From: an uncultured Eubacteriales bacterium
GTDB lineage: Bacteria > Bacillota > Clostridia > Lachnospirales > Lachnospiraceae
Direction of reading: 5' to 3'
DNA length: 12,129 nucleotides
Assembly: GCA_902783795.1 (NCBI GenBank)
Contig: CACZSO010000296.1
Span: forward strand, 1-12,129
Below the pieces are notes generated by a model. The model was given only the letters and a program-made list of their open reading frames with translations, was not told the origin of the DNA and did no database searches. Of the stretch, positions 1-6,600 are shown in pieces; positions within the stretch are counted from its first letter, which is position 1, and each line of letters begins with the position of its first letter. The position numbers and the translations under genes were made by a program.

Positions 1-416
1 CGGTGACCACCATCTGTCTTAAAAACCAGGATGTGCATAAAGCCCTGGATGTGACCAAAGAATTTGCCGCTGCCGCCAATGATGGCAGTGAACTGACCAT
101 GGGCTGTCTGGCAGCACGGAAAGATTTCATTAACGAGCATCCCGAAGCTGTCAAAGAATTCCTGGAGAATTATAAGGTTTCTGTGGACGATGTCCTGAAT
201 AATATTGATGATGCTGCCGAACTGGTCGCGAAATATGAAATCGTGGGAAGCGCTGCTATCGCGAAGCTTGCCATTCCTGACGCCAGCATCGTCTGCATCA
301 CCGGGAAAAACATCCGCACAGTGCTGGAAGGCTATTTCCAGGTTCTGTTCGATGCGAATCCCCAGTCTGTAGGCGGCGCAATGCCGGCCGATGATTTCTA
401 TTATGAGGCAGAGTAA
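1..416 (+). CDS. ABC transporter solute-binding protein, C-terminal part (NMT1/SsuA-like), 5' truncated by window edge
   Basis: This is the last ~138 codons of a solute-binding protein; the reading frame is open to the window edge, and the GTG at 3 is internal, not a start. It is expected to be a lipid-anchored extracellular protein that captures the substrate and hands it to the permease encoded next. The residues fit the C-terminal lobe of NMT1/THI5/SsuA-type binding proteins: a GCLAARKDF segment followed by a helix NEHPEAVKEFLENY, then a helical region and a terminal ADDFYY motif that I associate with clostridial members. The stop codon at 414-416 lies inside the permease gene, so the two are cotranscribed. 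The family binds sulfonates, pyrimidine precursors, nitrate-like anions and other small molecules; the substrate here cannot be assigned from a fragment. Confidence 0.85.
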   Translation, partial: VTTICLKNQDVHKALDVTKEFAAAANDGSELTMGCLAARKDFINEHPEAVKEFLENYKVSVDDVLNNIDDAAELVAKYEIVGSAAIAKLAIPDASIVCITGKNIRTVLEGYFQVLFDANPQSVGGAMPADDFYYEAE

Positions 417-1161
417 GTACAAATATCTGATCGGCCTGTCTGTCCTTTTGTTCTGGCTGGCGATCTGGGCTGCGGCTGCTCTTAAGGTTAATCAGGAGCT
501 CCTGATTCCTTCTCCTTGGGTCGTAGCCCGTCATTTATATAATATCGTCCGGGGCCCGGAGTTTTTTAAGGTGATAGCCACATCACTGCTCAGGGTCCTG
601 GGCGGTTTTGTGTCCGGGTGCCTTACCGGTGTGCTGCTGGCAGTGCTGTGCAGCCTGTCCGGGGCCCTGAACGCACTTATATATCCCGCGGTGCGCATCA
701 TCAGTTCTATCCCCGTGACCAGTTTCATCATCCTGATCATGCTCTGGATCCCTTACACCTATGTGCCGGTGTTCATCGCGGCCCTTTTAGTTACCCCCAT
801 CGTGTTCGGCAATGTATCCACGGGCATTAAGGAAACGGACCAGTCGCTGCTGGAAGTGGCAAAAATGTATCGTTTTACTCGCGGAAAGACGCTGAAATAC
901 GTATACATTCCCTCGGTCCTTCCCTATTTTTTCTCCAGTGCATTGACGGCTCTGGGCCTGGCCTGGAAAGCAGGGATCGCTGCGGAAGTGCTGGCACTGC
1001 CCAAAAAGGCCATCGGCGCCAACATGTATTACAGTAAACTGTATCTGGAGACGGCCGATCTGTTCGCCTGGACGGTTATCGTCATCCTTTTCAGCTTCAT
1101 GTTTGAGAAATTGATGCAGCATTTCATGAAAAAACAGAAGAAACCGGAGGCAGCCTCATGA
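403..1161 (+). CDS. ABC transporter permease, SsuC/TauC type
   Basis: Inner-membrane permease of about 252 aa, normal for the SsuC/TauC/ThiX family (BPD_transp_1 fold). It has an N-terminal membrane helix (LIGLSVLLFWLAIWAA), several further hydrophobic segments, and the cytoplasmic EAA-like loop around LLEVAKMYRFTRGKTLKYVYIPSVLP that docks on the ATPase. I chose ATG 403 (MRQSKYKY, basic and just before the first helix); ATG 391 would add four residues. Neither has a good ribosome binding site, and both lie inside the end of the upstream gene, which suggests translational coupling. The stop overlaps the ATPase start by four bases (ATGA). Together with its neighbours it forms an importer whose substrate is probably what the nitrogenase-like enzyme downstream acts on; that link is inferred from the operon only. 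Confidence 0.9.
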   Translation: MRQSKYKYLIGLSVLLFWLAIWAAAALKVNQELLIPSPWVVARHLYNIVRGPEFFKVIATSLLRVLGGFVSGCLTGVLLAVLCSLSGALNALIYPAVRIISSIPVTSFIILIMLWIPYTYVPVFIAALLVTPIVFGNVSTGIKETDQSLLEVAKMYRFTRGKTLKYVYIPSVLPYFFSSALTALGLAWKAGIAAEVLALPKKAIGANMYYSKLYLETADLFAWTVIVILFSFMFEKLMQHFMKKQKKPEAAS

Positions 1162-1712
1162 AGATCACAAATCTCTGTGTGTCCTTTGGGGAGAAAAAGG
1201 TGCTGGATCACTTTTCTGCAGAATTCGGCCCCGGGATCACCTTGCTTACCGGACCTTCCGGCTACGGAAAAACCACGTTGCTTCATACCATTGCCGGCCT
1301 GATCACACCGGAAGAGGGGCAGATCACGGACCGGCCGGAGCGGATCTCCCTTATGTTCCAGGATGACCGGCTGTTTCCCTGGCTCAGCGCTTTGAAAAAC
1401 ATTGAGATCGTCTGCGACGATGAAGCCAAGGCCAGACAGCTGCTGGAAGCTGTGGAATTAGGGGCAGAAGCCCACAGCCGGCCGGCATCTCTTTCCGGAG
1501 GCATGCGCCGCCGTGTAGCTTTTGCCCGCGCTTTAGCGTATCCGGCGGACTTGCTCCTTTTGGACGAACCATTCAAAGGCATGGACCTGCCGCTGATAAA
1601 ACGGCTGGCGCCTCTTTTAAAAAACCTGACCATCCCCGTTATATTGTCCTCCCACTCCCCGGAGGAGCAGGAGATCATCGGCGGAAACATACTGGAAATG
1701 GACAAATTATGA
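1158..1712 (+). CDS. Compact ABC transporter ATPase (SsuB/TauB-like)
   Basis: ATP-binding subunit that would power the importer from the cytoplasmic side. All catalytic motifs are visible: Walker A GPSGYGKTT (residues 32-40), Q-loop Q68 in an FQDDRLFPW context typical of SsuB/TauB-type ATPases, signature LSGGM (112-116), Walker B LLLLDE (132-137), D-loop D143 and switch His166. The protein is only 184 aa, whereas SsuB/TauB proteins are usually about 240-260 aa; the C-terminal region after the H-loop is nearly absent. Because every motif is intact and the gene ends in a coding overlap with the next start, this looks like a natural minimal form rather than a frameshift. A CGGAGG ribosome binding site sits seven bases before ATG 1158. 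The gene is the bridge between the transporter and the reductase genes. Confidence 0.92.
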   Translation: MKITNLCVSFGEKKVLDHFSAEFGPGITLLTGPSGYGKTTLLHTIAGLITPEEGQITDRPERISLMFQDDRLFPWLSALKNIEIVCDDEAKARQLLEAVELGAEAHSRPASLSGGMRRRVAFARALAYPADLLLLDEPFKGMDLPLIKRLAPLLKNLTIPVILSSHSPEEQEIIGGNILEMDKL

Positions 1713-2464
1713 TAAAAATAGCGATTTACGGAAAAGGCGGCATCGGGAAATCTACCACCGCCTCTAATCTTTCCATGGCCCTGTCTGAAATGGGCTATAA
1801 GGTCATGCAGGTGGGCTGCGATCCCAAGGCGGACTCCACAGGCGCCTTGACCGGAGGCCAGAAGATCACCACCGTCCTGGATGCGATCCGGGAGAAGGGC
1901 AATGATGTGGCGCTGGAGGATTTTGTCACCATCGGTGACGGCGGCGTCGTGTGCATCGAAGCCGGCGGACCCACGCCTGGGGTGGGCTGTGCCGGCCGCG
2001 GTATCATCACAGCCTTTGAAAAAATGGAGGCTTTAGGCGCTTTTGAGCGTTATCAGCCGGATATCGTCATTTACGATGTGCTGGGGGATGTGGTCTGCGG
2101 AGGCTTTGCCATGCCCATAAGAAACGGCTATGCAAGAAACGTTTTTGTGGTGACTTCCGGCGAAAAAATGGCTATTTATGCTGCCGGAAACATTGCTATA
2201 GCCGTGGATAATTTCAAAGCCCGGGGCTATGCACGGCTTCGGGGCGTGCTTTTAAACTGCCGGAACGTGGAAGATGAAGAGGAGAGAGTGGCAGAATTCG
2301 CGGACGATATCGATTCTAAAATCGTTTCTGTCATTCCCCGGAGCGGTACGGTCCAGCAGGCAGAAGCCCTGGGAAAGACCGTTGTTGCCGCTTTCCCTGA
2401 CAGCGAAATGGCGGATGTATACCGGAAAATGGCCCAAAACGTCCTCAGGGAGTGTGAAGAATGA
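1709..2464 (+). CDS. NifH-like iron protein (nitrogenase reductase family, not true NifH)
   Basis: Predicted homodimeric ATP-dependent [4Fe-4S] reductase of 251 aa that would pass electrons to the DK-like proteins encoded next. Visible are the P-loop GKGGIGKST (8-16), switch I around VGCDPKADST (35-44), cluster ligand Cys94 in GVGCAGRG, Arg97 at the place of the Arg that is ADP-ribosylated in nitrogen fixers, and cluster ligand Cys130 in the switch II stretch DVLGDVVCGGFAMP (123-136), followed by SGEKMAIYAA. True NifH is about 275-297 aa, so the C-terminus is shorter, as in nitrogenase-like homologues such as CfbC or Mar/Nfl-type proteins. The start overlaps the ATPase stop (ATGA) and has only a weak ribosome binding site, suggesting coupling. 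No nitrogen-fixation genes accompany it here, so I give no nifH symbol. Confidence 0.93.
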   Translation: MIKIAIYGKGGIGKSTTASNLSMALSEMGYKVMQVGCDPKADSTGALTGGQKITTVLDAIREKGNDVALEDFVTIGDGGVVCIEAGGPTPGVGCAGRGIITAFEKMEALGAFERYQPDIVIYDVLGDVVCGGFAMPIRNGYARNVFVVTSGEKMAIYAAGNIAIAVDNFKARGYARLRGVLLNCRNVEDEEERVAEFADDIDSKIVSVIPRSGTVQQAEALGKTVVAAFPDSEMADVYRKMAQNVLRECEE

Positions 2465-3672
2465 TTGCTGATAAAACCAATGGCCTGCCCCGGTACTGCC
2501 ATCCTTATCACGGAGGCTGGGACGTGGCACGGATCGCCCTGGATATCCCGGAAAGCCGGATCCTTTTTGTCTGTCCCATTTCCTGTGCGCGGATCATCTG
2601 CCTGAACGCCATCAAATATGATTATAAAGACCGGATCGATGTACTGGCCCTCACGGAAGAGGACATCGTCTCCGGCAACTATGAAGAAAAGACGATCGAA
2701 GCGGCCTGTGAGGTGCTGGAACGGGTCAGTCCCCGGCCGAAGGCGCTGATCTTATATGTCAGCTGTATCGATGCCATGCTGGGCAATGACCACAGTTTCC
2801 AGACAGAAGAGATCATGGCCCGGTACCCTGATGTGAACTGTTTAGTACTGAAAATGTGCCCCATCACCCGTTATTCCGGGGATCTTCCTTTGGTGGCCCT
2901 GCAGCATGATATGTATCAGGCCCTGCCTTTAGAAACGGTGCCAAAAGAAAAGACCGTAGCCTTTATCGGAGCCAATATTGCTTTCGACCCGGAGTGTGAG
3001 CTGGTCCGCCTTCTGACTGATAATGGCTACCGCGCCCTTCATATCCAGGCCAGTGATGATTATGAGGATTATCTGGCGGTCAGAAGCGCCTCCCTTAACC
3101 TAGGTGTCATGCCCTTCGCGCTTTCTGCCTGCAAAATGCTGAAAGAGCGCTATGGAACACCCTTTTTGCCTTTCTTCCTCCGCTATGATCTTCCATCCAT
3201 AAAAGCCACACTGAAAGCGGTTTCAGAAGCCCTTTCCCTGCCGCTGCCGGACTTGGATGCCATGGAAGAAGAAACCAGATCTTTCCTTTGTTCCTGCGCA
3301 GAACAGATCCATGGGACCGCCCTGGTCATCGATTCCACGGCGACACTGTTTCCTGACGCATTAAGAGAAACATTGACCTCCTGCGGCTTTACCGTCCGCT
3401 CTGTCTATGCAGACGATGTTTCCCGTGTGTCCCCGGATGTGGACAGTGGTTACATCAGGGTGCCGAAAGACCGCTCCTATGACGGATCCGAGCCTGTCAT
3501 CGCTATCGGCATGGCGGCAGCTTCCTTTGAAGGCGCCTCCCGCACCGTAAACCTGTTCTATGACAATGGCGAATGGGGCTTCTACGGACTGAAGAAGCTG
3601 GGAGAACGCATCGTACAAGCTTATCATCACCCCCGGTCCGCCCGGGAGATAAAGAAAGAGGAAAGAAGATGA
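2461..3672 (+). CDS. Nitrogenase component 1-like subunit A (NifD/NifK/CfbD superfamily, three conserved Cys)
   Basis: 403-aa member of the nitrogenase component 1 superfamily (Oxidored_nitro fold), shorter than NifD/NifK (about 480-520 aa) and nearer to CfbD or the light-independent protochlorophyllide reductase subunits. Three cysteines sit where NifD has its P-cluster ligands: Cys13 (RYCHPYHGG), Cys42 (CPISCARII, like the GPVGC motif) and Cys102 (YVSCIDAMLGND, like the CPVGLIGDD motif). Extra cysteines at 38, 47, 127 and 133 are notable; Cys133 (KMCPITR) lies near the substrate or cofactor pocket by analogy with NifD. Later segments such as GVMPFALSACKMLKERYGTPF fit the second Rossmann domain. 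AGGGAG lies eight bases before the ATG, and the start overlaps the NifH-like stop. It probably pairs with the next gene product. The catalysed reaction is unknown. Confidence 0.85.
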   Translation: MIADKTNGLPRYCHPYHGGWDVARIALDIPESRILFVCPISCARIICLNAIKYDYKDRIDVLALTEEDIVSGNYEEKTIEAACEVLERVSPRPKALILYVSCIDAMLGNDHSFQTEEIMARYPDVNCLVLKMCPITRYSGDLPLVALQHDMYQALPLETVPKEKTVAFIGANIAFDPECELVRLLTDNGYRALHIQASDDYEDYLAVRSASLNLGVMPFALSACKMLKERYGTPFLPFFLRYDLPSIKATLKAVSEALSLPLPDLDAMEEETRSFLCSCAEQIHGTALVIDSTATLFPDALRETLTSCGFTVRSVYADDVSRVSPDVDSGYIRVPKDRSYDGSEPVIAIGMAAASFEGASRTVNLFYDNGEWGFYGLKKLGERIVQAYHHPRSAREIKKEERR

Positions 3673-4688
3673 AAGACTTATTTTTGACTCTTCCCCCCTT
3701 CGCGCCGGATTACGGCGGCGCCTGTGAAGTTTTATATGAACTGAACGCCCTGGTCCTGATCCATGATGCCTCCGGGTGTACCGTAAATTATGTTTCTTTT
3801 GATGAGCCCCGGTGGCATGAAAAAGCCGGCACGGTCTATTCCAGCGGCCTGACAGAGATCGACGCTGTCATGGGAAATGACGATGTATTGATCGATAAGG
3901 CTGTAAAAGCCGCAGAAACCCTGGATCCGTCCATGATCGCCTACATCGGAAGCTCTGTCCCCATGATTGTGGGCACGGATTTTGAGGGTATCGCAAAAGA
4001 AACGGAGGAGCGCTGCGGCATTCCTTCCTTCGGCTTTGACTGCAACGGCATCCGCTCTTATGTGGAAGGCGCTTCCCGGGTCCTGCTGGCGTTGGCTGAG
4101 CGCTTTGCCGGCGAAAAAACAGAGAATAAAGGGACTCTGGTCATAGGCCTTCTGCCCCTGGATGATAATAATACCGAGGCTTCCCGGGAAGTTTTGAAGC
4201 TTTTCCCGGATCTTCGGACCTCTTTAAGCTTTGATGTGAGTTTTGAAGATCTATCCGACATGCAGAATGCGGAAAAGATCGTGGTAGTGTCCCGGTCCGG
4301 CCTGGCTGCGGCTGAATTTTTAAATAAAAAATACGGCATCCCCTATACTGTGGGGCTGCCGCTGAAGGCTTATGAGAAACCGCATGGGTCTACTTTAGTG
4401 ATCGGAGAAGATGTCCGGGCTTACAGTCTGGCAAAGGCTTTAGGCAATGCAGAGGCTTTGGATCTTTTCTCTTCGGATGGCCTGGCGCGCTGGCACACCA
4501 TTGACGAGGAGGAGATCCGCATCATAGCCTCTGCCTTCCGCAATGTCATCGCAGACCCGGTCTTTCAGCCCCTGGCCTGTCCCAGATCAAACTTCATCCC
4601 CATGCCCACCGTCTCCGTTTCCGGCGGCATCTATAAAGACACTGTAGGAGCACTGGATGTGGAAGGCATAGGGGCGATGTTAAAATAA
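3669..4688 (+). CDS. Nitrogenase component 1-like subunit B (two conserved Cys, third position lost)
   Basis: 339-aa second component 1-like protein. I chose ATG 3669 because it makes an ATGA overlap with the previous stop and has AGAGG seven bases upstream; the frame is open further upstream (ATG 3573), but that would overlap the previous gene by 100 bases. Cys19 (GGACEVLYEL) and Cys37 (HDASGCTVNYV) match the first two cluster-ligand positions of NifD/NifK. The third, expected just before a Pro in the GTD-containing segment SSVPMIVGTD (95-104), is Val/Ser. The middle and C-terminal parts show the superfamily pattern (LAAAEFLNKKYGIPYTVGLPL). It would form a heterodimer or heterotetramer with subunit A. 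It is the last gene of the operon and converges on the YhfC gene 21 bases away. Function beyond reductase-type chemistry cannot be assigned. Confidence 0.82.
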   Translation: MKDLFLTLPPFAPDYGGACEVLYELNALVLIHDASGCTVNYVSFDEPRWHEKAGTVYSSGLTEIDAVMGNDDVLIDKAVKAAETLDPSMIAYIGSSVPMIVGTDFEGIAKETEERCGIPSFGFDCNGIRSYVEGASRVLLALAERFAGEKTENKGTLVIGLLPLDDNNTEASREVLKLFPDLRTSLSFDVSFEDLSDMQNAEKIVVVSRSGLAAAEFLNKKYGIPYTVGLPLKAYEKPHGSTLVIGEDVRAYSLAKALGNAEALDLFSSDGLARWHTIDEEEIRIIASAFRNVIADPVFQPLACPRSNFIPMPTVSVSGGIYKDTVGALDVEGIGAMLK

Positions 4689-4694
4689 GCTGCA

Positions 4695-4711
4695 AAGGAA
4701 CATTGGTCCTT
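4695..4711. terminator. Weak hairpin between convergent genes
   Basis: AAGGA (4695-4699) can pair with TCCTT (4707-4711) around a seven-base loop in the 21-base gap between the nitrogenase-like operon and the YhfC gene. There is no proper T-tract on the + strand and only a loose TTATTTT on the - strand. It could serve as a shared weak terminator, but the support is thin. Confidence 0.25.
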
Positions 4712-5495
4712 ATGCCTGTTCCGTTTTATACTGACGACAGATAAAAAACGCCAGCACTGCGACAAAGATGATAAGCACTGCCTCTGTCACATAAATGGAG
4801 CAGGTTTTTGACAGCAGCACGATTCCCGCATCTACAATGAAATGGATGGCCAATGCCAGAAGAAACCGGCTTTGTTTTCTTTCTTTTACCGCCCGGTAAA
4901 CGAAGTATGACAGGCAAAGCTGTAAAACAAAAGCACTGATCCTTTCCACGCCGGCCAGATAAAAAAGATGGTCCGGCGTGGTCCATAATGCGGAGATCTG
5001 CGTCATGGCCTGTTCTTTCAAGGTGCCTTCCAGACCGGATACGAGCTTCTCCAGCTGTCCTGCATTTATCATCACTGAAAACACGATATTTGAAATACAG
5101 GTCGTTCCTGTCACGATGATCGCTTCCACGCCTCCATGACCGATCCCATACATAAAGGCATTGCCTTTCGTCAAGGATTTCTTCATCAGGAACTTCATGG
5201 ACAGGAAACGGCCGGTTTCTTCAAAAATAGCTGCGGCGAGACCGCCGTACAGCGCATACAGCCAGAGATTTTCTGTCAGCTGTTCCTTAAAGACCGTCTG
5301 CATCAAAAGGTGCAGCATATTTTCAAGTACCAGGGCAAAAACGATAAACGTTCCTGCCCCGATAAGTACACTGATAAATGTACCCTTTTTCTTCACGACC
5401 CCATAAATGAGCGCTGCCGCCGGGATGCCAAGACAGATCAGCGTTGTTACGATCATGCCGCCGATAGCCGCACCTGAAACCTGTCCCGCCATCAT
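4710..5495 (-). CDS. YhfC-family putative intramembrane metalloprotease
   Basis: 261-aa polytopic membrane protein of the YhfC family, related to CPBP/ABI-type intramembrane proteases. The protease-like motifs are all present: EETGR (Glu92, Glu93, Arg96), GIGHGGVEA with His120 and Glu124, and HFIVD with His218 and Asp222, each within or next to a hydrophobic segment. About seven hydrophobic stretches are seen. The start codon (5495, first of two Met) forms an ATGA overlap with the stop of the SdpI gene, so it is the third gene of the sdpR-sdpI operon. Proteins of the wider CPBP group have been linked to bacteriocin self-immunity and to membrane-protein processing; association with an SdpI protein suggests a role in peptide-toxin defence or envelope stress. 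That role is inferred from context, and the substrate is unknown. Confidence 0.85.
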   Translation of the reverse strand: MMAGQVSGAAIGGMIVTTLICLGIPAAALIYGVVKKKGTFISVLIGAGTFIVFALVLENMLHLLMQTVFKEQLTENLWLYALYGGLAAAIFEETGRFLSMKFLMKKSLTKGNAFMYGIGHGGVEAIIVTGTTCISNIVFSVMINAGQLEKLVSGLEGTLKEQAMTQISALWTTPDHLFYLAGVERISAFVLQLCLSYFVYRAVKERKQSRFLLALAIHFIVDAGIVLLSKTCSIYVTEAVLIIFVAVLAFFICRQYKTEQA

Positions 5496-6199
5496 TTATC
5501 TCCTTCTTTTTCTGCCATGATCTCCGCTTTATACACTTTATATGAATAGATCAGGCTCAAGATCACTGCCGCTGCCAGATAGCCCAGCATGATCAGCAGT
5601 ATAGCCAGGGAATTCTTCAGGAGCATGGCTGTCAGGATAGTCAGAAGGCCTGCTATGATCAGAACGATGGCGCTGAAGTGATTACTTTTCTGCCAGGTCG
5701 TATCATTGTACATGCTCCAGCCGGTCCGGACTCCTACGACGCTGTTCATGCGGGTCTTCGTCATAAAATTCCCGAGAATGATGAACATCAGTCCCAAAAG
5801 GATACAGGAGACTTTACCGATGTTCACCGTCATTTCTGCCGCGTTTTCCTTCGCTCCGGTATATGCGCCATACAGGATAAAGCACTGCATCACGGTGAAC
5901 ATGGCCGTCATGACCACCCCTACGATGCCCAGGACTTTTACATTGGACCGGGCGCCTTCCCTGTCCTTTTCTGTTTTTCCTTTTTCTGTCTGTTTTTCGA
6001 AATACCGGATGATGAGGTGCATGGTCAGGGCCAGCGCCAATATGATGGCGGGGAAGATAAAATTTTCATATTTCGAGCCCCACCGGTCAATGTTCCCGGC
6101 CATATCCGAGTGCATGGGCACCCTGTCGGGCAGGATAGTCATGGCCGCTGCCGTTATGGCCACTGAAATAAATGATATGATCCACATTATCTTTTTCAT
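5492..6199 (-). CDS. sdpI: SdpI-family membrane protein (DUF1648 plus SdpI domain)
   Basis: 235-aa integral membrane protein. The N-terminal DUF1648 signature is clear at residues 22-43 (ILPDRVPMHSDMAGNID, then RWGSK), followed by membrane helices, a charged cytoplasmic loop (EKQTEKGKTEKDRE), and the SdpI domain with NFMTKTRMNSVVGVRTGWSM and a WQKSNHF element at roughly residues 135-175. In Bacillus subtilis SdpI protects against the SDP cannibalism toxin and also takes the repressor SdpR to the membrane when toxin is bound. Here it follows an SdpR-like gene with a four-base ATGA overlap, the same order as in B. subtilis sdpRI. No toxin-maturation genes sdpABC are in the window, so it may sense or resist a foreign peptide toxin, or serve general envelope homeostasis. 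Confidence 0.88.
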   Translation of the reverse strand: MKKIMWIISFISVAITAAAMTILPDRVPMHSDMAGNIDRWGSKYENFIFPAIILALALTMHLIIRYFEKQTEKGKTEKDREGARSNVKVLGIVGVVMTAMFTVMQCFILYGAYTGAKENAAEMTVNIGKVSCILLGLMFIILGNFMTKTRMNSVVGVRTGWSMYNDTTWQKSNHFSAIVLIIAGLLTILTAMLLKNSLAILLIMLGYLAAAVILSLIYSYKVYKAEIMAEKEGDK

Positions 6200-6465
6200 T
6201 TTCTGTTACCTCCAAACTGCTCTATCCATAAGATCAGTTCTTCAAACACCGATGTATTGATCTCATAATAAATAAAATTCTTTTGTTTATACTCCATGAT
6301 CAGGTCAGCGCTTTTCAACAGTTTCAGATGATAAGAAAGGGCCGCCGGCGTTACATTCAGCGCCTCTGCGATCTCCCCGGCGTTCATCCGTCCATTTTTC
6401 AGCATGACCAGTATATCTCTTCGCTGCGCATCTGACAGCACTTTAAAAATATTCGTCTCGCTCAT
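6196..6465 (-). CDS. sdpR: ArsR-family transcriptional repressor, SdpR-like
   Basis: 89-aa winged-helix regulator. It opens with IFKVLSDAQRRDILVMLKNG, has the helix-turn-helix at about residues 28-52 (AGEIAEALNVTPAALSYHLKLL), and a beta wing KQKNFIYYEI. It lacks the Cys-rich metal site of ArsR/SmtB sensors and resembles the SdpR/autorepressor subgroup. It is the first gene of the sdpR-sdpI-yhfC operon, with a GGAAGGG ribosome binding site six bases before the ATG. By analogy with B. subtilis it should repress its own operon until SdpI sequesters it at the membrane. Two AT-rich palindromes around the promoter are candidate operators (see separate entries). The assignment to SdpR rests on both sequence type and the adjoining sdpI. 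Confidence 0.87.
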   Translation of the reverse strand: MSETNIFKVLSDAQRRDILVMLKNGRMNAGEIAEALNVTPAALSYHLKLLKSADLIMEYKQKNFIYYEINTSVFEELILWIEQFGGNRK

Positions 6466-6487
6466 AACAAACCCTTCCAGACATGCT

Positions 6488-6507
6488 ATTTAAAAATATT
6501 TTTAAAT
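6488..6507. promoter_or_regulatory. Perfect 20-bp palindrome, candidate SdpR operator 1
   Basis: ATTTAAAAAT followed by ATTTTTAAAT is a perfect inverted repeat. It covers roughly +2 to +21 of the predicted sdpR transcript, immediately downstream of the -10 box, an ideal place for an ArsR-family dimer to block transcription. That SdpR binds it is inferred from position and symmetry. Confidence 0.65.
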
Positions 6508-6515
6508 TCCTGCTT

Positions 6516-6544
6516 ATGGTAGCGCCAGCAGGCGGCTTTGTCAA
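6516..6544 (-). promoter_or_regulatory. Sigma-A-type promoter of the sdpR-sdpI-yhfC operon
   Basis: Read on the - strand, a perfect -35 TTGACA (6544-6539) is followed after exactly 17 bases by TACCAT (6521-6516) as -10. Transcription would begin near 6509, about 45 bases before the SdpR start codon. It sits between the two AT-rich palindromes. Confidence 0.75.
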
Positions 6545-6549
6545 GAGCT

Positions 6550-6569
6550 ATTTTAAAAAAATTTTAAAT
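6550..6569. promoter_or_regulatory. Near-copy of the palindrome, candidate SdpR operator 2
   Basis: ATTTTAAAAAAATTTTAAAT matches the first palindrome at 17 of 20 positions and lies just upstream of the -35 box. The two copies are 62 bases apart, close to six helical turns, so two repressor dimers could bind on the same face of the DNA with the promoter between them. It is less symmetric than operator 1. Confidence 0.5.
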
Positions 6570-6600
6570 TTCTTTTGTTTGAGAATTCGTTATCCTTTAA

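Noticed and set aside
3573..3668. Longer N-terminus for component 1-like subunit B starting at ATG 3573
   Set aside because: It would overlap the previous gene by 100 bases and add residues unlike the family; ATG 3669 has a good ribosome binding site and the ATGA overlap used across the operon.
1709..4688. Calling the genes nifH, nifD and nifK
   Set aside because: Component 1-like proteins are too short, one lacks a P-cluster Cys, and no cofactor-assembly genes are visible; they belong to the nitrogenase-like relatives.
5136..6260. Several + strand open frames opposite the YhfC and SdpI genes
   Set aside because: They are antisense shadows; their residues show no family pattern, while the - strand frames carry clear motifs.
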